From assembly GCF_001613245.1 (NCBI RefSeq), contig NZ_BDBZ01000005.1, positions 1 to 39,029 on the forward strand: a DNA stretch of 39,029 bases. Direction: 5' to 3'. The notes beneath the pieces are model-generated. The model did not search any database. It saw nothing but the letters and a program-made list of their open reading frames with translations, and was not told where the DNA came from. The translations under genes were made by a program, and so were the position numbers. Below, one piece after another: positions 1 to 8,000 of the stretch (position 1 is its first letter; each line of letters starts with the position of its first letter). Source of the DNA: Nocardia speluncae NBRC 108251. GTDB taxonomy: Bacteria > Actinomycetota > Actinomycetes > Mycobacteriales > Mycobacteriaceae.

Positions 1-146
1 AGCGCGATCTCACCGAGCAGGAACGACCAATGGGTGGGGAACACCTTGTTGATCGATCGCTTCATGAAGGCGGCGGCACGATACCGCTCGTCGATTTCGT
101 TGGCTTGTGCCGCGAGCTTGCGGCCGGTAGCCGTTCCAGCACTCAT
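1..146 (-). CDS. qcrB: Cytochrome bc1 complex cytochrome b subunit, N-terminal fragment
   Basis: This is the first 48 codons of a gene that runs off the left edge of the window. The peptide starts [20 protein letters not shown] and continues to a segment with [13 protein letters not shown], the usual N-terminus of actinobacterial QcrB just before its first membrane helix. QcrB carries the two b hemes and the quinol sites of the bcc complex in the cytoplasmic membrane. The ATG overlaps the qcrA stop in an ATGA (143-146), so the two are probably translationally coupled in qcrC-qcrA-qcrB. The identity rests on a short segment plus strong context. Confidence 0.9.
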   Translation of the reverse strand, partial: MSAGTATGRKLAAQANEIDERYRAAAFMKRSINKVFPTHWSFLLGEIA

Positions 147-1318
147 GATCGACGCTCCCAGAAGGCCGGGCCGAGGGGTTCGATGAAGTCACCGTTGGCG
201 ACCAGGTACCCCTCTGAGTTTACGGTGATCGGCAGCTGCGGCAGTGCCCGGGCGGCCGGACCGAAGATCGGCTTACCCCATTCGGTCGCGGAGAACTGCG
301 ACTGATGGCACGGGCACAGGATCCGGTTGGTCTGCTGTTCGAACAGCGAGGTCGGGCAGCCGAGATGGGTGCAGATCTTCGAGTAGGCGAAGTAATCGCC
401 GAAGTTGAAGCTTTCCTGCCCCTTGCGTTTGATCGCGTTCTTCGCATCCTCGGGCCGCAGGCGGATGAGCATCACGGAATTGCGGATACCGCGTAGCGAC
501 TGCAGGGTCGCATGCTCGTCACCACGCCAGGATTCCTTCCACGGAAACACCGTTTCCATGGCACCCGCGTCGAGATCCTCGGGCCGTACCAGCACGATGT
601 CCTCCGGACGGCCGGTATCGCGGCGGATGTAGATCGTTTCGCCCTTGTAGTCGGGGGTCCAGCCGGACACCCACAGCGGCGATTTATCGCCCTTGGCCCA
701 CGGGTTCTTGACCATGCCGCCGACGAACACCAGCAACGCGCCGATACCCAATACGCCGACACCGGCGCCGGCGGTGCGGGTGATCAGCTTGCGGCGGCCC
801 AGGGTGGAGGTCTCGCCGGCGTCGGACAGCTGAGCGGCCAGCGTGCGCCGGTCGACCTCACTGGACTTGCCGTCGTGCCGGTCCTGGACCGAAAGCTCCG
901 CGGGAATGAACTTCTTTCGGATCAGCACCACCGCGATACCGATCGCCAGGATCGAGATGCCGAAGGTCAGGCCGTACAGCGGCGTGGCGAGCGAGTAGAT
1001 GCCGTGACCGGAGTCGTCTTTGCCCTTGTATTCCCAGGGCCAGAACAAGAACACACCCACCAGCGCGGCCGCGGCCAGACCGGAGATCGCGAACCACATC
1101 GCGACCTGCCGTTCGGCGCGTTTCTCCGCGCGGGTACCCGGCACCGGCCAGCGTTCCCGCCGGTAGACGACCTCGACACCGTCCCGCGCGGTACCGAGCT
1201 CGACCAGCTCGTCACGCGACATCGCGTCCAGTTCGGCCTCGGTCGGTTCCGCCGGGGTCGCGGCCGCGGAATCTTTGTCCAGGCGACCCATCTCGTTTCG
1301 CTCCTGTTCGTCACTCAT
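143..1318 (-). CDS. qcrA: Cytochrome bc1 complex Rieske iron-sulfur subunit
   Basis: The 391-residue protein is the Rieske [2Fe-2S] subunit that takes electrons from menaquinol in the bcc complex and passes them to the cytochrome c domains of QcrC. The cluster motifs are C316-T-H318-L-G-C321 and C335-P-C337-H338. C316/H318 and C335/H338 are the ligands, and C321/C337 form the usual disulfide. The N-terminal half has three hydrophobic segments (about residues 72-95, 113-134 and 187-206), the three-helix form typical of Actinobacteria rather than the single-anchor type. It lies between qcrC (75-nt gap upstream) and qcrB (4-nt ATGA overlap downstream). The start was taken at the ATG opening [11 protein letters not shown]. 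Confidence 0.97.
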   Translation of the reverse strand: MSDEQERNEMGRLDKDSAAATPAEPTEAELDAMSRDELVELGTARDGVEVVYRRERWPVPGTRAEKRAERQVAMWFAISGLAAAALVGVFLFWPWEYKGKDDSGHGIYSLATPLYGLTFGISILAIGIAVVLIRKKFIPAELSVQDRHDGKSSEVDRRTLAAQLSDAGETSTLGRRKLITRTAGAGVGVLGIGALLVFVGGMVKNPWAKGDKSPLWVSGWTPDYKGETIYIRRDTGRPEDIVLVRPEDLDAGAMETVFPWKESWRGDEHATLQSLRGIRNSVMLIRLRPEDAKNAIKRKGQESFNFGDYFAYSKICTHLGCPTSLFEQQTNRILCPCHQSQFSATEWGKPIFGPAARALPQLPITVNSEGYLVANGDFIEPLGPAFWERRS

Positions 1319-1393
1319 GGCTGAGGCCCTTCCGCTGGGGCATGCCCGGCCGTGCGCTGTGGGTACGGCGGACGGTTCCGGATACCGGCCCGA

Positions 1394-2257
1394 TCATGTC
1401 CGGGATCCGATCCAGATCGCGGCACCGACGACCGCCACGATGCCGATCACCCAGATGGCGAGGCCCTCGGTGGCGGGGCCGAAACCACCCAGACCCCAAC
1501 CGCCGGGATCCTTCGCTTCGGCGGTGTCCTTGACGTAGGCGATGATGTCGCGCTTCTCTTCCGGCGTGAGCTGCCGGTCGGAGAACTTCGGCATATTCTG
1601 CGGGCCGGTGAGCATCGCGGTGTAGATCTGTTGCTCGGAGGCCGGGTCCAGCGGCGGAGCGAACTTACCCGAGGACAGGGCGCCGCCGCGGCCGGTGAAG
1701 TTGTGGCACGAGGCGCAGTTCATCCGGAACAGTTCGCTACCACGGCCGATATCGTTGCCCCGCAGCGATTCCTGGGCGAGCTCACCGTTGGCGTCGCGGA
1801 GCACCGTCGGGCCGCCACCGTTGGCGGCGACATAGGCGCCGATCGCGTCGGTCTGGTGGGCGTCGAACTTCGCGGGTTTGCGTTCGGCCTGCGCTTCGTT
1901 GCGGACCATCGGCATACGGCCGGACGACACCTGGAAGTACACGGCCGCCTCGCCCACGCCGATGAGGCTGGGGCCGCGGTCCGGAACACCCTGCAGATTG
2001 GCGCCGTGACAGGTGATGCAGGAGGTCTCGTAGAGCTGCTGACCCTCGCGGATCAGCGCCACCGAATCCTCGTTCGCTGTGGCGACCTGGGGCTCGGGGG
2101 TGAGCGCAGAGGCGAGGAAACCGGCTCCGACGAGGCCCACCATGAGCGCGAGGCCACCCGCGATCCGTCGGCGGATGCGGCGCTGCCTGCGCTTCTTGCG
2201 GGCCTCGCCGTGCCCACCGCTGGCGGGCGCTGGCGCTGTCGGGGGCGATGAACTCAT
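1394..2257 (-). CDS. qcrC: Cytochrome bc1 complex diheme cytochrome c subunit
   Basis: The 287-residue protein carries two c-type heme motifs, C80-I-T-C83-H84 and C181-A-S-C184-H185. It is the diheme cytochrome cc that replaces a soluble cytochrome c in Actinobacteria and wires the bc1 complex directly to the aa3 oxidase. A membrane segment at about residues 33-52 follows a strongly basic cytoplasmic stretch. A C-terminal anchor (about 265-283) ends in WIGSRT. Both heme domains should face the outside of the membrane. A purine-rich AAAGGGA lies 6 nt before the ATG. The gene follows ctaE on the same strand after a 76-nt gap and probably shares its transcript. Confidence 0.97.
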   Translation of the reverse strand: MSSSPPTAPAPASGGHGEARKKRRQRRIRRRIAGGLALMVGLVGAGFLASALTPEPQVATANEDSVALIREGQQLYETSCITCHGANLQGVPDRGPSLIGVGEAAVYFQVSSGRMPMVRNEAQAERKPAKFDAHQTDAIGAYVAANGGGPTVLRDANGELAQESLRGNDIGRGSELFRMNCASCHNFTGRGGALSSGKFAPPLDPASEQQIYTAMLTGPQNMPKFSDRQLTPEEKRDIIAYVKDTAEAKDPGGWGLGGFGPATEGLAIWVIGIVAVVGAAIWIGSRT

Positions 2258-2333
2258 CTGTGTCCCTTTGGAGTAGACGGAACCGTGGCGGGCTGTGTTG
2301 ACTTGGGCGCTCGCGCGCCGGCCGACGCCGACG

Positions 2334-2942
2334 TCACTGGATGAAATAGATCACGGCGAACAGCCCGATCCAGACGATGTCGACGAAGTGCCAGTAGTAC
2401 GAGACGACGATCGCGGCGGTGGCCTGCGCGGGGGTGAACTTACTCATCCTGGTGCGCGCGAGCAGGAACAGGAAGGCGATCAGACCGCCGATGACGTGCA
2501 GGCCGTGGAACCCGGTGGTGATATAGAACACCGATCCGTAGGAGCTGCCCGAGATCGTGGTGCCGTGGTCCACCAGGTGGATGTACTCGTAACCCTGACC
2601 GAGCACGAAGAACAGGCCCATGAAGAAGGTCGCGACATACCAGCGGCGCAGCCCGAACACGTCACCGCGCTCGGCCGCGAACACACCCATCTGACAGGTG
2701 AACGACGAGGCGATCAGCACCGCAGTGACCGGTATGGCCAAGCCGAGGTTCAGCTCGGTGGGTGGCATGGGCCATTCAGGCGCCTGACTGCGCGCGACAA
2801 AGTACATCGCGAAGAGGCCGGCGAAGAACATCAGCTCGCTGGACAGCCAGATGATGGTACCGACGCTGACCATGTTGGGCCGGTTCAGCGAATGCACACG
2901 CTGGGTTATGGCCGATCCTGAGGTACCTACTGCGGTCGTCAC
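2334..2942 (-). CDS. ctaE: Cytochrome c oxidase subunit III
   Basis: This 202-residue membrane protein is subunit III of the aa3-type cytochrome c oxidase. It has the five-helix form of Actinobacteria, with recognisable family segments [20 protein letters not shown] near the N-terminus, [11 protein letters not shown] near the middle and [19 protein letters not shown] at the C-terminus. It opens the minus-strand ctaE-qcrC-qcrA-qcrB cluster. The start is GTG (2940-2942). A near-consensus -10 hexamer, CATACT (complement of 2949-2954), sits 6 nt upstream, so the message may be nearly leaderless, but its first base deviates from TANNNT. It is divergent from trpD, an arrangement also known in mycobacteria. 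Confidence 0.96.
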   Translation of the reverse strand: MTTAVGTSGSAITQRVHSLNRPNMVSVGTIIWLSSELMFFAGLFAMYFVARSQAPEWPMPPTELNLGLAIPVTAVLIASSFTCQMGVFAAERGDVFGLRRWYVATFFMGLFFVLGQGYEYIHLVDHGTTISGSSYGSVFYITTGFHGLHVIGGLIAFLFLLARTRMSKFTPAQATAAIVVSYYWHFVDIVWIGLFAVIYFIQ

Positions 2943-3214
2943 GGGGTAAGTATGACTCTTCGTAGTACGACAGTCGAAGTCGGGTTCCCATCTTGATCTT
3001 TTGTGTCGGGATTCACCGGCTCAGCGCATCTCTCGCACCGGCCCGGCGTGTCGGCTGCCCCGGCGCCGGAGCAGCTTGCGAACCTGCGCAGATGCGGTAC
3101 CCGGCTCGACGCGCACCCCCGCCCCCGGCATCCACCGGCAGGACGTAGTTCGGCAATGGGGGTTCCGGAGCCACTCTCGCGCAGACAGCACTGCACGCCA
3201 GGGCACGCGCACAT

Positions 3215-3220
3215 TAGGGT
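3215..3220 (+). promoter_or_regulatory. Predicted trpD -10 element (TAGGGT)
   Basis: TAGGGT matches the actinobacterial TANNNT -10 consensus. It lies 5 nt before the ATG of a 13-codon upstream ORF, which puts the expected transcription start at or next to that ATG. No clear -35 is visible. Confidence 0.5.
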
Positions 3221-3225
3221 GTTGC

Positions 3226-3267
3226 ATGACCGTTCGGTCACCCGCATCCGCGCTACGAGGAGATTGA
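3226..3267 (+). CDS. 13-codon upstream ORF (leader peptide) before trpD
   Basis: ATG at 3226 opens the peptide MTVRSPASALRGD. Its TGA (3265-3267) ends one base before the trpD ATG. The ORF contains the trpD Shine-Dalgarno sequence (AGGAG, 3258-3262). If transcription starts at 3226 the ORF is leaderless, and its termination next to the trpD start would couple translation. It has no Trp codons, so it is not a classical tryptophan attenuator peptide. Small size makes this a prediction from arrangement only. Confidence 0.4.
   Translation: MTVRSPASALRGD
3227..3240. promoter_or_regulatory. Perfect 14-nt palindrome, TetR-type operator candidate
   Basis: TGACCGTTCGGTCA is two perfect 6-nt arms around TT. 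It sits at the predicted transcription start of trpD and inside the upstream ORF. TetR-family operators often have arms of this kind (ACCG..CGGT), and a site over the start point would block transcription. The regulator is not identifiable from the window. Confidence 0.5.
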
Positions 3268-3268
3268 G

Positions 3269-4327
3269 ATGAGCGTGCGCAGCTGGCCCCAGATGCTCGG
3301 GGCCCTCGCCGACGGCCACGACCTCACCGCGGACGATACGACCTGGGTGATCGACGAGATCTTCACCGACAACTCCACCGCCGCACAGATCGCCGCGTTC
3401 GGGGTGGCCATGAAGATCAAAGGCCCGACCCCCGCCGAGCTGTCGGGTATGGCGCGCGGCATGCTCGGCCACGCGCGCCTGGTGAAGGTCGACGGCGATG
3501 CGGTCGATATCGTGGGCACCGGTGGTGATCGGTCGGGATCAGTGAATATTTCCACCATGTCCGCTGTCGTGGTCGCCGCGGCCGGCGTACCGGTGGTCAA
3601 GCACGGCAACCGGGCCGCGTCCTCCAAGAGCGGCGGCGCGGACGTGCTGGAGGCGCTCGGCGTGAAACTCGCCCTCGGCCCGGAATCGGTGGCCCGCTGT
3701 GTGCGCGAGGTGGGGATCGGTTTCTGCTTCGCCTCCCTGTTTCATTCGGGACTGCGGTTCGCCGGACCGGCCCGTAAAGAAATCGGGATACCGACGGTTT
3801 TCAACGTGCTGGGCCCGCTCACCAACCCCGCCCAGCCCCGCGCCGGTCTGGTCGGCTGCGCATTCCCGGACCTGCTGGACACCATCGCCGGTGTTTTCGC
3901 CGACCGCGGGGCCGGGGCACTGGTGGTGCGCGGCCACGACGGCCTGGACGAGATCACCACCTCCGATAGCACCGACGCCTATGTAGTGGCGGGCGGCCGA
4001 GTCCGGAAAACGGTTATCGACCCGGTGCGACTCGGTATCCCCCGGGTTCACCTGGACGCGCTGCGCGGCGGTGACGCCCGCGTGAACGCACAGGTCGCCC
4101 GGGATGTTTTCGCCGGTGATCGGGGTGCGGTACGCGACGCGGTCCTGGTCAACTCGGCGGCCGCGATCACCGCATACGATCTGTCCCGCGGCGCGGAACT
4201 CGACGGCGACCTCGACGATCACCTGGTCGCCGGGATCGAACGCGCCGCCGCCGCCATCGACAGCGGCGCAACCGAGACCCTGCTGGACCGCTGGGCCGCG
4301 CTCACCCGAACCCTCGGCGAGGACTGA
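3269..4327 (+). CDS. trpD: Anthranilate phosphoribosyltransferase
   Basis: The 352-residue enzyme transfers the phosphoribosyl group of PRPP to anthranilate, the second committed step of tryptophan synthesis, in the cytoplasm. Family motifs are VGTGGDRSGSVNIST (PRPP/Mg binding, about residues 75-91), KHGNRAASSKSGGADVLEALG (about 111-131) and FNVLGPLTNPAQP (about 178-190). Length is normal for the family. ATG at 3269 has AGGAG 6 nt upstream. The gene stands alone, away from any other tryptophan operon gene except the TrpF-like gene 11 kb downstream. It ends at a strong hairpin shared with the convergent Lrp gene. Confidence 0.97.
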   Translation: MSVRSWPQMLGALADGHDLTADDTTWVIDEIFTDNSTAAQIAAFGVAMKIKGPTPAELSGMARGMLGHARLVKVDGDAVDIVGTGGDRSGSVNISTMSAVVVAAAGVPVVKHGNRAASSKSGGADVLEALGVKLALGPESVARCVREVGIGFCFASLFHSGLRFAGPARKEIGIPTVFNVLGPLTNPAQPRAGLVGCAFPDLLDTIAGVFADRGAGALVVRGHDGLDEITTSDSTDAYVVAGGRVRKTVIDPVRLGIPRVHLDALRGGDARVNAQVARDVFAGDRGAVRDAVLVNSAAAITAYDLSRGAELDGDLDDHLVAGIERAAAAIDSGATETLLDRWAALTRTLGED

Positions 4328-4362
4328 GGTGTGGCCGGATGCCGCCGGCCCCCGGCCACACC
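4328..4362. terminator. Bidirectional hairpin between trpD and the Lrp gene
   Basis: Perfect 11-bp inverted repeat: GGTGTGGCCGG (4328-4338) and CCGGCCACACC (4352-4362), with a 13-nt loop. It starts right after the trpD stop and lies 21 nt beyond the stop of the convergent Lrp gene. There is no T-tract, as is common in high-GC Actinobacteria. Confidence 0.75.
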
Positions 4363-4383
4363 GCACGTCCCGGCGAATAACCG

Positions 4384-4659
4384 CTATTCGCCGATGGAGA
4401 AGCCGGCCTCGACGTCCGCGCTCGAATACGATTTGAACGCGATATGGGTGACGGTGCGCTGCACCCCGGCGACCTTGTCGATCCGCCCGGTGACCACCTC
4501 GGCGACCTGTTCGTGGTCGCGCACCCGCACCAGCGCGATCAGGTCGATGTCCCCGGCGCACGAGTACACCTCGGCGACGCCCTCGGTATCGGCCACCGCC
4601 TGCGCGGTCTCCGGGATGCGCCCGTTGTCGGCCTGGATCAGAACGATCGCGGTAATCAT
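4384..4659 (-). CDS. Stand-alone Lrp/AsnC ligand-binding (RAM) domain protein
   Basis: This 91-residue protein consists only of the alpha/beta ligand-binding domain of Lrp/AsnC regulators (a beta-alpha-beta-beta-alpha-beta fold, starting MITAIVLIQAD). It has no helix-turn-helix. Such proteins are thought to bind small ligands, typically amino acids, and to oligomerise, possibly with full-length Lrp proteins. The motif AEVYSCAGDIDLIALVRV carries the glycine-aspartate turn typical of the domain. A TAGGCT hexamer 6 nt upstream suggests a leaderless message. It is convergent to trpD, but a link to amino-acid sensing there is only inference. Confidence 0.9.
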   Translation of the reverse strand: MITAIVLIQADNGRIPETAQAVADTEGVAEVYSCAGDIDLIALVRVRDHEQVAEVVTGRIDKVAGVQRTVTHIAFKSYSSADVEAGFSIGE

Positions 4660-4665
4660 GGGAAC

Positions 4666-4671
4666 AGCCTA
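4666..4671 (-). promoter_or_regulatory. Leaderless -10 (TAGGCT) of the Lrp-domain gene
   Basis: On the minus strand TAGGCT is followed by 6 nt and then ATG (4657-4659). This spacing puts the transcription start on or next to the A of the start codon. There is no Shine-Dalgarno sequence. Confidence 0.6.
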
Positions 4672-4935
4672 ACTGCGTGGCCGACAGCTCTGAGGTGACC
4701 GCGCACCGGTCGTATCGGGCGGCCGCGACTCGTATTCCGACCGGTATACGAGTCCGGTTCCCGCGCCGTCCGGGCCGGTGGTACCGGCACCCACAGGGCG
4801 CCGATCGGTGCCGTCCCATCTTCTGCACCGGGCAGCCGGCCACGCCGATCTGCGCCGCCGCGCGTCGAGCAGATGTCGGCACGCTCGCCGCCGGCCTCGG
4901 CCGGACACAGGCAACGAAACCCGCGCCTCGGCCGG

Positions 4936-6714
4936 CTACCCCCTCTCCTCGGCGTAGGAATGCTCACTCCGCGCGGCGTCCGCCGCCGCGTCGGCCCAGG
5001 CGACCCAGCGCACCGCGCCATGGGCGGGTTCTGCGTAGCCCTCGACCGTGCGCACGATCCGTACTCCGGGACGTTCCAGCCAACGCACGATCACCCCGAC
5101 CTCCTCCGGTGGTGCACCACGCAACGGCGGGGACTGTGGCCCTGTATCGGCGAGCGGTAGCGCAGCGTGGTCCGGCCGCCCGTCTACCGGCCGTATCGTC
5201 TGGGCGGCGGCCACGAGGTGTTCGACCACCGGCATCGGTGGTGTGCCGCGGGGCGCGGTTCCGGCGCCGGCGAGGCGGCCGTAGCGGATCACCGAGAATT
5301 CCCAGCCGCCGGCACCGTCGGGGTGGGCGGTGATCAGTTCCGGGAGCCGGGCCAGCGCGGCCAGGCGCTGGGTGCGGTGCAGGGCGCGGATCACGGCGGT
5401 CGCGCGGTCGCGCAGGCGGGCGGCGGATTCGTATTGTTCGGAGGCCGCGTATTCCTCGATCCTGGCCAGCATGTGGCGGATCGCCGTATCGCCGGTGCCC
5501 GCGAAGAGTGTTCGCGCGGCCGCGGCCGCAGGCGCGTAGTCGGTAGCGGTGCGGGGTGTATCGGCGGCCGCGGGGCAGCCACCGACGGTTTCCGGCGTGC
5601 ACGTGTGCAGTGCGGTGCGGGACAGCTTGGCGGTGCAGGTGCGCATCCCGCAGTATTCGGCGAGGGTGGCGGCGATATCCGCGGCCGCGGCCCGCGCGTG
5701 GAACGGGCCGACCGCCGGACCGGCCGGGTCGCGGACCAGGGTGAGCCGCGGAAAGGGCTCCGCGCTGAGCGCGACCCACCAGGCCCGTTTCGGGAATTTG
5801 GATCGGCGGTTGTAGGGCGGCGCGTGCGCGGCCAGCAACCGTAGTTCCCGGACCCCGGCCTCCAGGCCGTGTGCGCACACGACATGGTCGACCCGGGTGG
5901 CCAGCCGGACCATCTCCTTGATCCGGCCGCGGGTTTCCGAACCGGTGAAGTAGCTGCGGACCCGGCGCCGCAGATTCACCGCTGTCCCGATATAGAGGAC
6001 TTCGTCCGACGGTCCGCGGAACAGATAGACACCGGGTGCGGTGGGCAGGTCGACGGCGAGGGCGCGTTTGGCGCGTTGGCCGGAGGTCACATCGGGTAGG
6101 TAGTCGATCAGTTCCGGGAGGCTGTGCACTCCTTGATTACCGACCCGGCCGATGAGCGCGTGCAGGACATCCACGGTGGCACGCGCATCGTCGAGCGCCC
6201 GGTGGGTGGGGCTTGTACTCGCCCCGAGCAGCTGCGCGAGGTAGCCGAGCCGCACCGAGGGCGCCTCGTCGCGGCCGAGCACCCGCCGCGCGAGGCGGAC
6301 CGTGCACACCACCTGCGGGCGGGGCCACGGTGTTTCGCAGCGCGCCGCCGCGGCCTTCAGGAAGCCGATATCGAAGCGGGCATTGTGCGCGACGAGCACC
6401 GCCCCGGCTGCGAACTCCAGGAAACCGGGCAGAACCGCGTCGATGGTCGGTGCTGCCCGCACCATCGCCGTGGTGATCCCGGTGATCTGGATGACCGCGG
6501 GCGGGATGGAACGCCCCGGATCCACCAGCGTGGCGAACTCGCCGAGGATCTCACCGCCGCGCACCTTGACGGCGCCGATTTCGGTGATGGCGTCCTCGGC
6601 CGGGCTGGTGCCGGTGGTTTCCAGGTCGACGACCACGAAGGTGGTGTCGTAGAGCGGAGTGTCGAGTTGATCGAACGCCAGCTGCCGGGCGTGCAGCGGC
6701 ATCGGTTCGGACAC
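4936..6714 (-). CDS. DEDDh exonuclease fused to a GIY-YIG (UvrC/Cho-like) nuclease domain
   Basis: The N-terminal domain is a DnaQ-like 3'-5' exonuclease: VVDLETTG carries the first D-x-[12 protein letters not shown] the second acidic motif, and [12 protein letters not shown] the H-x4-D. The second domain is GIY-YIG type (APGVYLFRG...[18 protein letters not shown]), like the N-terminus of UvrC or Cho. A UvrB-binding-like helix pair ([18 protein letters not shown]) follows. It resembles M. tuberculosis Rv2191 and probably processes DNA during repair, but its substrate is not established. The open frame extends to an ATG at 6819. I chose the GTG at 6714 (592 residues) because TACTCT lies exactly 7 nt before it and conserved sequence starts just after. 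The longer start is possible. Confidence 0.9.
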   Translation of the reverse strand: MSEPMPLHARQLAFDQLDTPLYDTTFVVVDLETTGTSPAEDAITEIGAVKVRGGEILGEFATLVDPGRSIPPAVIQITGITTAMVRAAPTIDAVLPGFLEFAAGAVLVAHNARFDIGFLKAAAARCETPWPRPQVVCTVRLARRVLGRDEAPSVRLGYLAQLLGASTSPTHRALDDARATVDVLHALIGRVGNQGVHSLPELIDYLPDVTSGQRAKRALAVDLPTAPGVYLFRGPSDEVLYIGTAVNLRRRVRSYFTGSETRGRIKEMVRLATRVDHVVCAHGLEAGVRELRLLAAHAPPYNRRSKFPKRAWWVALSAEPFPRLTLVRDPAGPAVGPFHARAAAADIAATLAEYCGMRTCTAKLSRTALHTCTPETVGGCPAAADTPRTATDYAPAAAAARTLFAGTGDTAIRHMLARIEEYAASEQYESAARLRDRATAVIRALHRTQRLAALARLPELITAHPDGAGGWEFSVIRYGRLAGAGTAPRGTPPMPVVEHLVAAAQTIRPVDGRPDHAALPLADTGPQSPPLRGAPPEEVGVIVRWLERPGVRIVRTVEGYAEPAHGAVRWVAWADAAADAARSEHSYAEERG

Positions 6715-6721
6715 GGCGAGC

Positions 6722-6727
6722 AGAGTA
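6722..6727 (-). promoter_or_regulatory. Leaderless -10 (TACTCT) of the DEDD/GIY-YIG nuclease gene
   Basis: On the minus strand TACTCT is followed by 7 nt and GTG at 6714. This arrangement decides the preferred start over the more distal ATG at 6819. Confidence 0.45.
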
Positions 6728-6823
6728 CCGACGGGGTCCGACAGGTTCGGCGATACCGGATCGTGACGACCGCTGCGACCGACACCGGAACCTGTTCCTG
6801 TTCCCCGGATGGAGCCCATTCAC

Positions 6824-6835
6824 CACATATATGTG
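6824..6835. promoter_or_regulatory. Perfect 12-nt A/T-rich palindrome
   Basis: CACATATATGTG is fully self-complementary. It is a plausible dimeric-regulator site between the nuclease and the NlpC genes. No regulator can be named. Confidence 0.4.
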
Positions 6836-7180
6836 CCCCAGTTCACAGTCGATGTTCGGTTGCTATCCAATTGCCCGGAAAGGCTGAAAATGGTCGGTCG
6901 GCCCAAAACCTGTTCCACCACCCCGGGCAAATATGCGTACACATCCCCATCAGGCCGATGTCACCAATGCGACATACACCCGCTCGAACCAGGGAAATCG
7001 CACGATACTCGGCATCGAATCCGATGTAACGCGCCCGATCGACCACCCGCGAGCCGGCCGGACGTAACCCCGACGCAACCGAGCCGGCCAGTGTGACTCA
7101 ACTCGCACAATTTGCCGCCGGAAAACTGAGCGACCCCCACTTATCAACGACTCAGGCTTTACAAATCACCGTGATCTGTT

Positions 7181-7217
7181 CGTAATCTTTTCGAGACCTC
7201 GCGGAGTTCGGCGCACC
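7181..7217 (+). promoter_or_regulatory. Conserved upstream element 1 of the NlpC/P60 pair
   Basis: CGTAATCTTTTCGAGACCT (7181-7199) recurs with 17 of 19 identities at 7933-7951, upstream of the second NlpC/P60 gene. Weaker similarity continues to a shared TTC..CGCAC (7207-7217 and 7959-7969). It also forms an 11-nt direct repeat with CGTGATCTGTT just upstream (7170-7180). Tandem half-sites at this spacing fit an OmpR-family response regulator. MtrA, which controls cell-wall hydrolases in Actinobacteria, is the obvious candidate by inference. Confidence 0.55.
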
Positions 7218-7258
7218 AAACCGGTACCGCCGGCGGGGGAGATCGGAAGGACCGCATC

Positions 7259-7837
7259 ATGGCGTTCAACACCGTCAAGCGACAGGCGCGGCGGGCTGCC
7301 GCAACCGGAGTCGTCGGCGCTGCCACCCTGGGCGCGTTCCTGCTGCCCGCCGCCCCGGCAGCCGCCCAGCCGGTGACCATCCACGGCGTGGGAACCTTCG
7401 AGGTGCCCAACGAGATCCCGATCCCCGCGGGCATCCCCGGCGTCGAGGCCCCCGGCTCCCCCGCCACACCGCCGCCTTTCGTAACCCCCATCAAGACCGC
7501 CGGCGATCTGGCCCTCGACGCCGCGATGTCGAAGGTCGGCGCGCCGTACGTCTACGGCGCCGCCGGCCCGGATTCTTTCGACTGCTCCGGCCTGGTGCAG
7601 TGGTCGTACAGACAGGCGGGACTCGAGCTACCTCGAACGAGCGGTGCCCAACTGTCCGCCGGCTCCCCCATTTCGCTCGACGCCCTCCGCCCCGGCGATG
7701 TGGTCTCGTTCTACGGCGGCGGCCACTCGGGGCTGTACGCCGGTGACGGCAATGTGGTCCATGCGTCCACCTCCGGTACCCCGGTTCAGCTGGCGCCCGT
7801 CTCGTCGATGCCGTTCGCCGGGGCGCGCCGCTACTGA
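7259..7837 (+). CDS. Secreted NlpC/P60 peptidoglycan endopeptidase, short form
   Basis: The 192-residue protein has a Sec signal peptide (basic start, hydrophobic core about 15-30, likely cleavage after AAPAAA at 36) and a Pro-rich linker. The C-terminal NlpC/P60 domain (about 83-192) has catalytic C109 in FDCSGLVQW and histidines H156 (GGHSGLY) and H168 (VVHAS). It should cleave the D-Glu-diaminopimelate bond of peptidoglycan stem peptides outside the membrane. GGAAGGA lies 8 nt before the ATG. The next gene is a longer paralogue with the same C-terminal domain and ending (ARRY), so the pair likely arose by duplication. It resembles the RipB/RipD type lacking a coiled coil. Confidence 0.95.
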   Translation: MAFNTVKRQARRAAATGVVGAATLGAFLLPAAPAAAQPVTIHGVGTFEVPNEIPIPAGIPGVEAPGSPATPPPFVTPIKTAGDLALDAAMSKVGAPYVYGAAGPDSFDCSGLVQWSYRQAGLELPRTSGAQLSAGSPISLDALRPGDVVSFYGGGHSGLYAGDGNVVHASTSGTPVQLAPVSSMPFAGARRY

Positions 7838-7932
7838 ACCGGCCACGGTCCCGCGGGGGTCCACGCGGCGCGATACTTTCATCCGACGACGTGATCGTTC
7901 CGTGTCGTACTGGACACCCCGCGGGCCCGTTC

Positions 7933-7969
7933 CGTAATCTAATCGAGACCTTCACGGGTTCATCGCACA
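7933..7969 (+). promoter_or_regulatory. Conserved upstream element 2 of the NlpC/P60 pair
   Basis: CGTAATCTAATCGAGACCT (7933-7951) differs from the copy at 7181-7199 only in the central two bases. It ends 49 nt before the GTG of the second NlpC gene, against 59 nt for the first. Matching position and sequence suggest one regulator for both genes. Confidence 0.55.
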
Positions 7970-8000
7970 GCGTCACAGGGAGAGCGGGGCACGGCAGGCC

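Larger units (their letters stand above)
2943..3268. other. Divergent intergenic region between ctaE and trpD
   Basis: This 326-nt region separates two divergently transcribed genes. The ctaE-proximal third shows nothing convincing except the near-consensus -10 at 2949-2954. The trpD-proximal end contains a -10 hexamer, a perfect 14-nt palindrome and a 13-codon upstream ORF, each listed separately. The central part (about 3000-3210) is GC-rich with open frames on both strands, but none looks like a recognisable protein. Confidence 0.6.
6715..7258. other. Divergent intergenic region upstream of the NlpC/P60 genes
   Basis: This region of about 540 nt is visibly richer in A/T than the surrounding genes, as expected for promoters. 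It holds a perfect 12-nt palindrome CACATATATGTG (6824-6835), a direct repeat GAGCCGGCC (7051 and 7081) and, near the NlpC gene, the 19-nt element shared with the next NlpC gene. I looked for a ydaO-type c-di-AMP riboswitch, which precedes some actinobacterial cell-wall hydrolase genes, and did not find its conserved blocks. Confidence 0.6.

Noticed and set aside
3226..3267. Classical tryptophan attenuator before trpD
   Set aside because: The mini-ORF has no Trp codons and no terminator stem lies between it and trpD.
6820..7258. ydaO-type c-di-AMP riboswitch before the NlpC genes
   Set aside because: The conserved sequence blocks of that riboswitch are not present.
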